The position numbers were made by a program, and so were the translations under genes. The notes beneath the pieces were generated by a model. That model had not been told where the DNA came from and did not search any database. It saw only the letters and a program-made list of their open reading frames with translations. Positions 45,294 to 56,939 of a stretch of DNA of 64,000 bases are shown here, piece by piece. Origin of the DNA: Lucifuga dentata (taxonomy: Eukaryota; Chordata; Actinopteri; Ophidiiformes; Bythitidae); the NCBI GenBank assembly GCA_014773175.1, contig VXCM01000706.1:166675-230674 (forward strand), in the 5' to 3' direction. The stretch's first letter is position 1, and each line of letters begins with the position of its first letter.

Positions 45294-45421
45294 AGGAACA
45301 CTGACATTAAAGGAAATAAAATGAACAAGTGTACAGCAATTAAATTATAAACCAATGAGGAACACTGACATTAAAGGAAATAAAATGAACAAGTGTACAG
45401 CAATTAAATTATAAACCAATG
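45294..45421. repeat. 64-bp exact tandem duplication
   Basis: 45294-45357 is identical to 45358-45421 with no spacer. Length and perfection match the other duplications that flank single Ns, so it may be an unflagged assembly overlap. A young tandem duplication is the alternative. Confidence 0.9.
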
Positions 45422-46222
45422 TCACACAAGCCAAGAGCACCGGAAGAGTGTGGAGAAGAGTGCAATAAAGGAGTAAGAGGAAGAGCCAGGGGAAGAAATC
45501 TACAGTACTAATGAGACAAGTCATGGCATAGCATTCTGGTTTATTACACAGTCTGACAGTACAGCTACAGCTCATTTTGCTGCTGCTGGCCCATCATGCC
45601 ACTGCTGCTGTAAAAAAAAAAAAAAAAAANTAAAAAAAAAAAAAAAAAACAGCTCATTGTGGTATTTCAAAATTAAATTTCTCATGGCTCATTACTAATA
45701 CTTTGATTTTAGAGCCAGCGGAAGTCTTTGCATCTCTGTGTTGTTGCCATTAACGTCAGCAGGCTGAAAATGAAAGGATGAAGCACTATCCAGGTGTCTA
45801 TATTAAAGTGATGACCCTTGCAGAGATGTGACCATACTGAAGATGTTGATCATATTGAAAATACTGTAGGAGACCAGCTCAGCAGAATTATATTCCTATG
45901 ACTCGCAGTGGAAAGGAAAAGAAACGATCAGTACAGATTTGCTTTATAACCAAGGGCTGAAAAATTGATCATTTCTATATAAAAGTTGCGATAGGAAGGA
46001 AGTTAATTGTCAAATCACAAGAGGTAAAATTTTAATTACAAGCTACATTATAAACAATGCTGTCTTAACCATTTTTTTTAAAGAGAAGAAACTCGATGCC
46101 GTAACAAGTGCATGAACTTGCTGTAGATGAGTTTGATAAGTGAGAAGCAGCCAAATAAAGTGTTGGTCACAAACATGAGAGGCGCTAAAAGATGTACATC
46201 ACAAGTAAATACTGCAATAAAT

Positions 46223-46260
46223 AATCTCCATCAAAAATTGATAGATTTTTGATGGTGATT
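46223..46260. repeat. Inverted repeat, 16-bp arms, 6-bp loop
   Basis: aatctccatcaaaaat (46223-46238) pairs with 46245-46260 with one mismatch, followed by an A-rich low-complexity run. Confidence 0.7.
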
Positions 46261-46465
46261 CTAATATTGGTAAAAAATAAATAAATAAAAAATAAAATAA
46301 AATTAAATTAAAATTAAAAAAAAAATCTCAAAAATAGATATTTTCCTTAAAATGTTAATCCTTAACCTAATACTTACACAATACAGATTATACATCATGA
46401 TATATCAAATACATCATGATATATCAATGATTTAACACAACACCATCACAAGATCCAGATACACT

Positions 46466-46471
46466 TTTATT
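46466..46471 (-). terminator. AATAAA polyadenylation hexamer for myg1
   Basis: TTTATT on the + strand reads AATAAA on the - strand, 270 bp past the myg1 stop codon. It is a suitable position for its poly-A signal. Confidence 0.55.
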
Positions 46472-46740
46472 ACAAAGGAAAAACCAAATCAAATACACAT
46501 TTTAGTGTAAATGCAGAGAAGAGTTTGAGTATAAAGTATAACAATAACATGAGTCAACACTATTCAAAGGAACTTATGATTAGATACTGTATGGGTGTTT
46601 GGATCAATAGTTCAGCAGGTTATTTGCTGCTATTTTCATACATCACAGTTCTGAAAAGACAGGACAAAGCAGCATCAACTTACTAATACTCTACTAAACT
46701 AATATTTCAGTCCTTGCTGTTGGCAGTCCTTTCTGACCGG

Positions 46741-46930
46741 TCAGCTGCTTCCGTTTGCAGGGGACGTGGCAGCGGCCTGCAGCGTCCTCCGGGCCATTTC
46801 CAGAGCTCCTTCCTGGGTCTGATTCCCACCAATAAAGCCTCCAGCATGGACGAAGATGCAACCCATAATCCCGATGAGCTCTGACAGTGCTTTGTCACGA
46901 ATGCCACGCCACTCTTCTGGCAGAGACAGT
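46741..46930 (-). CDS. myg1: myg1 terminal exon
   Basis: 190 bp. The first base completes a split Arg codon (AG|A), then [25 protein letters not shown] and [12 protein letters not shown], stopping at TGA (46743-46741). The acceptor is cctgtaccag. The longest open frame on this strand, starting MAFVTKH, is an out-of-frame shadow. Confidence 0.94.
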
Positions 46931-49900
46931 CTGGTACAGGAAAATAGAAAGGCAGATGGGCATACAGATGGACATTGTGTGGTCAGCTATTTTTCTCCAT
47001 GAGAACACACTGTAACACATCACATCATATGTGCCTGTGCCACCATAAAACCACCATAATTAGAAAAAATATTAAACAAAATCTGAACTGATGAATGATA
47101 AAATATCAATTAAAAAGAACTGAAACAGAATAAATGCAATTGCAGAAAGAGTACAACACAATACTTTTCTTAATTTATTCTATCAGGGCACTGAACAAAG
47201 ACCTGACTACCTTAGGTCATTACAAACTTCATAACCCTAAAGGCCTATGGTAAACTGCTGCCATCAAAGGGGAACTGCTCATACAAAGCACCTTGACAAG
47301 TGCTCAGCCTCAGCAAATAGACCAGTAAAATCAGCTTTATTCTTTTCCAATACTGTGGAAAATCACAGAAAGGCACAGAGGTTGAAGGGCAGGATAGCAG
47401 TGTGAGTCAATAAGCAATCTTAGAAAAAAGCAGAAAAGATTGGCTCAGTCAGGGTTTATAAGCTGAACTTGAGAAAGTGGCTCTAGATGTACAATAGGAA
47501 GCGAACATTCATAGAAATGCAGAGTTGATTTACCATCCGCCATATGTCTACAACCTCACAGATCAATTAAAACACATTGTGTGTATGCCATTCTTACTTT
47601 GATATTCTTATTATCTCCATTATCTCAGACTACTCTTCTTCTCTTATTGATATATTTAGCAGACGTTTCATTCAGATTCTTCACTTCTTCACTCCACTGG
47701 CACTGCATCTGAAAAATACACTAAATCTCTTAAAAACTCACTAAAACCAGCAGATTTCATCATAACGTCACACCAATTTCAGGCTCCTCTTCCTTGATAG
47801 CATCTTCTAAAATGTTTATATTTAGCAAATAATTGGCTGAAGTGAAGTAATGTTGAATGGTTGTTATGTACATAGTATGCCACAGACCCATCATTTTAAC
47901 TGCTGTCTATGCCATTATCTCAAGTCTACATATCTTCTCCCCATTAGAGTAGGACAACTGAAGGAAAGCATGGGAAACCCATAATCCTTGTTAAATGAAT
48001 AAACCGATCAATAGCTCCACAGTATGGCTGGAAAACAAGCTGCAAGGAAAGGTCAACAGGGTTGGTAATGAGGGGAAGAGTGGGAGGGGGGATGGCTGTT
48101 GTTGTTATGACAGGCCACAGAGATCTGATTCTCAAGATGACCAATCTAAAAATAAGCCCACAATTAGCCGATTCACTTCTGTAATAACTCTAAGTTATCT
48201 CTCATGAGACCTTTAGTATACCATAATGACACAGATACTGTGAATTAATGTTCCAGCACAAAAAAATGAGAACAGATATAATTTAGACAGTTTGCTCATT
48301 AAAACATAGAAAAGTCTATTAGCTGCATGTGTTTGGCTAATATTGTATGGAGTCAATATGACCTTTTGCTCTTCTCCAAGACAAGAGGCCATTGTACATA
48401 TGCCTAGGTGTTAAAATTGGAAATTAGTGTTAGAATTGAAATATATGGAACCATGCTGGCTCCATGGACACCAAGTCAGCTAGTTTTTAGAAACTTCACA
48501 CATTTGATCTTTTCAGCACAGGCCATACCAGTAATTCTGCCAACTTTATCACAAGATAAGAGGGCCAAGGGAAAGGAAAAAAATATGTATAATTTTGCTT
48601 CTTGTGAAAAGAAAGCATAATTTCCTCATCACAATTCAGAGTCCATTACTAGACACACATTTCCACTTCCCACTGCCAGAAGCCAGCTTGCCTTTTATCC
48701 TGTCATGCAGATGCAGAACTCCAAAAGGAAAAAAAAAAAGAAAGAAAAAACTTAAGGACACCCATTACAGCTCANAGATGCAGAACTCCAAAAGGAAAAA
48801 AAAAAAGAAAGAAAAAACTTAAGGACACCCATTACAGCTCAGACCTCTGCCAAGACTGAACAACCCTAGACAAAATTTGTCTCGCTCTAATAATGCTGAC
48901 CTAAAGAAAAAGAAGAGACTCGCATAAACTTAAGATTTTTCTGCAACTACTAAAGATGCAGCACATCAAAACCTTTTATGCAACTGAGTCAGCATCATCT
49001 CTGCTTCACATGACTTGTTGTTGCATTTTTCTGCCCTGTTTGTTACAGTACAGCAATTCCATTGATGTGCCCACTGTCCAAGCATATATTTTAGTCCACC
49101 AGATCTGGATTCTTATCTGGATCCAGATTAAACTGCCTATTGGTAATCTACAGTATCATAGGAAACATATGCCTGATTTTTTCCATGAGATTGGTTTATT
49201 ACTTTTGAAGAAATTGACAAAAAATGGTAAGAAATCATTAAAAATGCATGGATTTGCTCCTGGGTCTGGAGCTGCATAAACATATGATGGGCTCATCAAA
49301 ATCAGTTCATGCTAACAAACAAACAAACATGAGTGAAAACCTCATTTGTAGAGGTAATAAACTATGACAGTAACTGCCAGAAATAAAGTAGGGCTGAGCG
49401 ATTCCAGGAACATTATGATTCATGAACATTACGACCAATATTGCAGTTGTGATTTATACTGTGATTATTTTCCTAGTTTTAACTCCAAGTCTATAAATGT
49501 GGTCTTCATAGTACCAAACATGGACAAAGCATAATTAGAAACGCATATTATCCCAATATAAAAATAATCAGAACAAATGTTGAAGAAAATCAACCTTTAC
49601 TTTTATAAAGCATATTAAGAAGACACTAACTGCCCTCTTTCAAATCACTATTTTAATATGAAAACAATCTTTCCCAGAATAAAATTTATAAGTGGTTCAG
49701 TTTGTTTTGAACCTTAAAGGACCGTACTGTCCATTTTGCATATTTGAGCCTAATATATTCAATTTTCATACACGTAACATTACTGACAATTATTTCCCTT
49801 ACTATTACTGGAATAGCGAATTCTATTTTTTGTTTTCCTACCTTCCAGACCACCATTGGTTTCAGTTCTGGCAACTTATTAAAATCAATTTGTTGATACT

Positions 49901-52591
49901 CGAAACATTTTTGGGATAGGAAATCTATTATCACGAACAGGACGTATATTCAGGTTTTTTTCAAAGTTAGGTAATTTTAGTGTTTAAGTGTAATAAAAAG
50001 CGTGGAGTGATCTGAACGGTGAAATGATTGCTGCAAACTCATAACAACTGTATTACCGGTGTACTGACGCCATACTCTGGATGTTGGATTGCAGTTAGTC
50101 ATAGCCTGTGCTGTTCGCAGTTAGTATAAAAAGTATGCAAATGCAGTTGTTCCAAATCGTAAAGGCTGTAAGAATTTTGGCATCCAGGAACAACACACTT
50201 TATGCTTTTAGCATTATCTTCCAACTTTGTGTCTCTCAGAGATACAATGTTGTAGTGTGCTTCACAGAGCAGACTGTCCAATCAGATTCACTGTAGGCGG
50301 GACATCTGCCCTGCTGACTGATCCACCGCAGAACTACACAGAAAAAATGAATGGGGAATATAGCCCCAAAAGAAGACCTGCATTTAGCGAAAAATTTAAA
50401 TGACCGTGTCTTCATAAGGCTGCGTAACTATTACTAGGAGAAACATCGATTTTTAAGGTGGGTGTATCGCTTGATCATTTGATTTTAAAAGATTAAGAGA
50501 TTTTGCAAAATATCAGGAAAGTCGAAATACGGTTTCATCCTTTGGGAAATGGTTGTCAGTAGTGTAACATTTATGAAAATTGAATATATTGGGCTCAAAC
50601 ATGGAAAATGGCCGGTATGGTCCTTTAAAGCCATCATCCCTAAAGAAGATGTGCATTCATTTCCCTTCTCACCTCATCCTACCTGCATTGGCTTTGCAAA
50701 GTGATACTAATAAAAATAGAGCCTTTCTTTCCCAGGTGGATTAGCAGGGACACAGGTGATAACAACACCCCTTTCCGCAGAGTCGGCACATGCCTACTGG
50801 GAGGAGGCAGGCCACCCAGAGAAAGAGNCACCCCTTTCCGCAGAGTCGGCACATGCCTACTGGGAGGAGGCAGGCCACCCAGAGAAAGAGCCATCTGGAG
50901 TTATGCGTGTAATCCATCTCGCTGCCATTGCTCTCACCTAGCTCCACAACAACCTCTATGACTGCGTTAAATAAATCTTTGCAACAAACAGGTGCTTGTC
51001 TTTTTAGCTCAAAGTTCCGCTCCGTTTTGCTCTGTTCCGTTCCAGATTCTGCAGCGGAACAGTCAAGAGAGGGACGAAGCGAGAGAGGGAGAGATGGAGG
51101 GGGAGAAGGTGAGTGCATAAGATGGAGAAGAAAGGAAAAGAAGGGAAAACAGTATTAATTATAGGACAAAAAAACCACAGAGAGAGAGAAAGATCAGAAA
51201 CTATTAGAATAAGAGGAAACACCAATGGGATACCAGGTGAAAAGCAAAAATAGAAAAGCATAAAAGACAGCAGCCATTGGTCAGTTCAGCACTAAATCAA
51301 AAGTATTTCTCCGCCTTCCTGTGGAAGCGTGGTATATTCACAATGTTCAGGCCCCATACTGCTTTCAATCACCCCCATTTCTCACAGCACACTATATCGA
51401 TAATGAGACATGTCAAAAGCAGCGTACACACAGACTTGTAGTCAATACTGACAGGACATTTAAATTGAAACATTAGTGGCTGGGTGGCCGATTACCTTGG
51501 AAACCAACTGATGTGACAGTGGGGGGTCTAAAATCTACTACAAGATATTTATGAGAAGACTAAACTTACAAAAGGTACACAATGCAAAGAATAGAAATAC
51601 GACAGTCACCGCTATAAACCTTTGTCACCTTTGTTAAAGAAGTCATCTTTAATGTTAAACCATTAGATTTTCTGTGTGATGAATCTCCATTACATCAGGA
51701 AGAAAACTGCTCTCTGAACTTATGCAGGAGGTGTGGGGAGGGGAACTGGATAAATACAAATAAAAACACAAAATGTGGTTGGAAGTGCTGTGAGTTTTAG
51801 GGAAAATAACTACTAAATCACAATAAAGCAGGATATAATTTTGTTTTGTGTAAAGGCCTTTGCAACAGAATCTAATAAATGTAACCCCAGCTATTCCTGA
51901 ACATGTTTGGTGAGAGAAATAGACCGCAGATTTTTTTTTTGTTTTCATAATGATGTACATAAGTGAAGTGTGAACACAGTGTGATAATCAGTGTGATCCA
52001 AGACGAAGACAAACCACGTTTCAGTTTGCAGCGATTCACACCACACCGACAATGGACACAGTTCATGTTCACACATAAACACACACACACACAACTCATT
52101 TTGGACCAATACTAATAACTTTTTTTCATTCCTCATTCTCGATAACAGTCTCTGCATTCATTTTATTACAGCTACAAGATGCAGTTCCTGGTTTAGGCAA
52201 TACTGTTCATCCCCACACTTTTATAAAGCCAAAAAGACCACCGATATCTTCCAAGTCATTAATAAGAAAGTGCACAGTGTACACTCAGAGCTGGCTTATT
52301 ACTTTGAAAAGCAGGGATCAATATCAAACCTGTGATTACGAGACTCGAATCCAGTACAGAAAAAAAAACAGGGATGGAACATGGAGGATGGCGAGATTTC
52401 TGCACTGAAAGCACAATACCTTTCCCTATGATGATATCTACAATGCTACAAATCAAACTGAAAATATATTTTTAGGATTACAAAGATGCTAAACATGATG
52501 CTGTGAAGTATTTACAAGAGCACGCTAAGAAGCACCAACCAGCTAGAACACGTTTCCTTGCATTTGGTGATCTGTCTGTGTGTGTGTATGT

Positions 52592-52639
<48 letters not shown>

Positions 52640-55600
52640 GGATTTAGGGGAACTGTCAAAATAACAACACTCCAACAACAGGATACAAGTAGGGATGCTG
52701 ATGATGTAATTAGAGCAGCACTACGGGTGGAAAACCAAGACACGCTGAGGTAAACAGCGTCCCTGTAGAGGTAACGAACACAGACAGGATAGGTGTTAAT
52801 CACCTGAGAAACTCACCCAGAGGGCCTTCATCTTGACGTATAGAATGTCAACAACTACAAAATGATTTAATGAGCCTGCTTAAAGCACTTGTGATTTTCA
52901 TGCCAGGATTGAGACATTTAAGAGGTCACTAAACATGCAGATCAAACCCATCAGTACAATTACATGCAAACTGTACTCTGGCTTTTACAAAGCCAACATA
53001 TATATTGATGCATATATATTAGTAGGATTCAGTCGTTCAGCCAATACACGACTCGTTGCTCAATCAGTTAAAGAGCAGAAGTACGGCAGGCGAGGAAATG
53101 TAAGCAGACATTGCTTAAGCTGATTGTTAGCTGACAGATTGTTTACATGCTTGGGTAAATAAACGTACAATTACATAATTAGGTCTGTTATCTGAGTACA
53201 CTAATGTCGATTTATGCAGATTTTGATCTGATTATAGTGTTACCATAATAGAAAAAAACGATTTAGTGCCTTAATGAATATAAGTCGAAATTTCGAAGTG
53301 CATGTAAACATCATAAGAGTAGACAAAAATGATTTTGTTGAATTCTTACAATAATCAAAATGAACCTTTAATCAGTAAACAGCTGTAAATAAGAGTTTAA
53401 TAAGAGATGTAAGTAGCGATGTTTAAAATTGGAAAACCAATAGTATGTATATTAAACCACCTCAGTGAAAGGGGCATGGGCATAACTAGTGAAAGGGTGA
53501 AGGAGGCTTTGTTGACATGTCCTGTGTTTACATCTATTTAACCCCTTAGAGATCCAGTGTGACAACAAAACCCTGCCTCAACTAAAATATCATCTTCATC
53601 CCATAAATGAATATTTCTCCCTGAGAAGCAGATAGTCTTTCATTGGATGACTTGTCCATCCTGCATGAGTAGTTGTCAAATGGTTCGATAAGCATGAAAG
53701 TTATATCATAAATCAAGGATTCTGAGTTCACCAGAACTCAGCTCATTTCAACACGTCTGGGAGAACATGGAGCTGTGCTTTCCTCCACCAGAAAGTCTTC
53801 CAGGTGAGTCCGTGTCACAACATCCATCCAAGTTCTGTGCAACTGATTTATGCTAAGGTGTTCTGAAGGAGCTCATGTGAAATCATGGCTGTCTCTCATG
53901 AAGTGGGAAGACATTTAAATAACCTTTAATAAAATCTGACTAAAAAGAGACTTCAGGTAACATTACAGTTGAAAATCACCTGTTCTGGAAGGTGTTGAGC
54001 CCGGCGGGGACACACTGGACCCTCCACTGTCCGTTCTGGTCTGGGTAAAGGATGAACTTGATGGGTGTNGGGGACACACTGGACCCTCCACTGTCCGTTC
54101 TGGTCTGGGTAAAGGATGAACTTGATGGGTGTATCAATCTGGAGCTCCTTCTCCAGGGCAAACAGATGCTCTTTCCAGGGACACCCACCCTGAGAGAACA
54201 TCACCACCTCCCCACTGGGGTCCACCTGAATATGAGATGAGACCCAGAAAATTGTGGGTTGCAAGATACACGAAGAGACATGTAGCTTAATTTAACGTAT
54301 TATATTTATGTGTAAGTTAGAATAGATAAATACAGTTTAATCACTCAATCTCATTATACACTAAGACTGATTGAACAATAATTTTAATTGTCATTTGAAA
54401 TAGTATAATTTTCAATATGCAAGAGCTGCAATTTCTTAACTTTTAAGAGGTGAAATTCAACTCAAAAAGTGCAAGAGTTCAACAAATCAGAAGCATCCAA
54501 GTAAATGTCGGTATGACAAAACCAAATAAGGCGCTGCGGGATGAAGCGGCTGTAACAGATGTCCAGAACCTTGCAAAACATCACCACAAACCTGTGTTGC
54601 TATCAGCAATGCAATCACAATGTTGGTCAGCAAACCTATTTGATGTCTTCCTGAACCTAATGTGTGATCTAGCAAGGGCTAATGTGTGAGCCTCTCAAAT
54701 CAATATTATTTACTAGCTACTGCAACAGAGTAAATGTGAAGGGGAAACATGCACATGTCAGGATGTATTGTCCAGTACCTTATGCCGGTTCTGAACAGCT
54801 TCTTCCACGATCACACGTGCTGGCAACCAGGAGGACCGGTAGTAGTCCAGACGGTCCAAGAACTCCTCCCCAACCATTGCCATAGCCTTCCGGAAACCCT
54901 CCTAATGTAAACATGTACACATACATGTTAATGTCAGTACAGGAGTAAACCTAATGCATGAATGTTTTTTTTTAGGTCAACACTGTCAAGTGACTTCAGC
55001 TGTAAAGTTTTTAGTTCATCATATATTCTTTGACTCTAGTTTCCGGTAGAGTTTGACTGCAAACACAGTGACACAAAGTAGCAGGAAGACCTGGGCTGAT
55101 GAACTCTCCCCATCATGAACCTCAGCCTAACCACGCTCATATTCTTACTCAAGACATCATGAGAGACAGACAGAAGCACAAAATCATGCCATCAACCACC
55201 CAGTCAGTTCTACGCTTGCACATAAACAAACAACACACACACACACATGCTTCACCATGCAAAACTGTAATCTGCATGCATCTGATAGACAGCACTGTGT
55301 GGCAGGTCTGAGTTATAACTCTCATGGAAGCAGGCGATGAAAATCTATTACGTTTTTCCATTATCACAACCTGTCACTGTTGGAAGTTCACCAAGTGAAT
55401 CTATCATCAAGTTATCTACAGCCGCCAAACATTTTCAGCACATTGCAAATCAGTCTCACTCTTAGGACTCTTAACAGCTGCCTCGCCTTGCACTCATGGA
55501 AGCATATGGAATGGATGAAATTGCCAGGAAAGGAGGAACAATCATGTGAATTGGGTGAAGAAACAAATAGGCCAGAGAAGCCAAGGAGACAGACTCAACG

Positions 55601-56891
55601 ATGGAAAAAATGTAGTTAGCATAGTCAACACACAGCATATGCTAAACTGGGCTGCAGACAATCTTGAGTCCGCACAAAACAGGTGCTGGTTTCTTGTGGA
55701 TGTTCATGTAACACCAGAACGTTTTCTGGCTGCTATTATTTCTGCAGGACTCTGAAAACAGCCTTTTTTTGGTCTAATTGTTGTGCCTGTCGTCTTTTAA
55801 AATTTCTCACCTGTTTTGTCTTTTTATTTCACTACAGGTGTTTTTCAAGTGTCCCATACCAGACCTTTCATTAGGCAACTGATTGGCTGAAGAATTCAGA
55901 ACTTATGAATTTAAAACTAATGAATTATGAAGTGAAATTACAAGATCTAAATGTGTCTTTGAAATCTACTCTTCGAACTGGACTTCAAAGTGTGTGTAAA
56001 AATGACCTGGAAGTTCAAAATCTAGACTTGGACCGTTGAATTCTAGATGGAGGAAATTCCTTAAGTATGTGATTAGCCACGCCTGTGCCTGGCTGCTATG
56101 ACAAGTCAAAATGTCTGCTGTGAGAGTTTATAAATTCCTGTATTAGGTACACCTTTCTTTAAATACAATACTAAGTATAGTTACAGGACATTTTTGTGGT
56201 TCACTCACATACTTGAGTATTCGCCCGCTCACACACCTCAGTGTCCTGATTCTTACTGTTCCAGCGTGGATTCAGAAAGCCAACACGTGAGCTCAGCATG
56301 GTGGAGACGGTGTAACGTGCGTCCCCATCACACTGTGAAATGCCGTTGTCCACAGCATCCACCTCTTCCACAAAGTTCTCGTACAGCTGCAGTGAATCGA
56401 AAGAGTGACACGAAAGGTTAAAACACCTGTAACGAGACCAGAATCAGCTGTCGTATTGTTATGATCTTTTCTAAAATGAGAAATGGTCTGAACTGTCTCT
56501 TTTTTTAAACCAGACCTTTAAAGACAGAGAGAAAATTCCAAAGAGACATAAGTAGTAGAATCCCATTATCTTGACTGAAAACGATTTGGTCAGTCTGTGT
56601 GAGCAGTTACTGATGGGTGAAATCTTTGACATTTGCAGTTCATTGAGGAAGAGGAGCAGAGAAGTACACTGGACGGTCATGGTCTTTTATTAAGTTGATC
56701 TTAGCATGATCTTAGCAAAATTAGAGAAATTGAAGAAGTGTATTATTTGGGTTTTACACCATTCATTTATGCAAAAAAAAAAAACATCCTGTCACATCAT
56801 ATCAGGGTCTGTTTTACCTGAGACAATAAAACATGCTAATAATAATGATTTCAATTAATTTTATTCAATTTCTTCTAATTGCTGTTTGTTT

Positions 56892-56939
<48 letters not shown>

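Larger units (their letters stand above)
38568..46465. other. Intergenic region between the LRRC3-like gene and myg1
   Basis: About 7.9 kb with no recognisable coding exon. It holds several A/T tracts with single Ns (39481, 39736, 40405, 44674, 45630), TC, CT, GT and GA microsatellites, a teleost repeat with a (GGAT)n tail and a nested inverted-repeat element. A 64-bp tandem duplication and a possible conserved non-coding block are also here. Being upstream of the - strand LRR gene, it should include that gene's promoter, but no core motif is convincing. Confidence 0.6.
46931..53979 (-). other. myg1 last intron (7 kb)
   Basis: Holds the Kolobok-like element (49718-50624), a hAT-like start (tagggctgagcgatt at about 49389), two N-flanked duplications (48709-48841, 50766-50890) and a GT microsatellite (52577-52636). 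It also has a small - strand frame with a signal-like N-terminus (about 50741-50911). No myg1 exon is missing: the protein reads through without a gap. Confidence 0.7.

Noticed and set aside
46707..46907. 66-codon frame starting MAFVTKH on the - strand
   Set aside because: Overlaps the true myg1 terminal exon in a different frame; the MYG1 frame matches the family and the neighbouring exon phase.
49692..49934. Overlapping small frames on both strands at the left arm of the inverted-repeat element
   Set aside because: Lie within the transposon terminal repeat; no domain.
55380..55755. Adjacent + strand frames of 69-79 codons in a myg1 intron
   Set aside because: No homology recognised, no splice or start support; likely chance.
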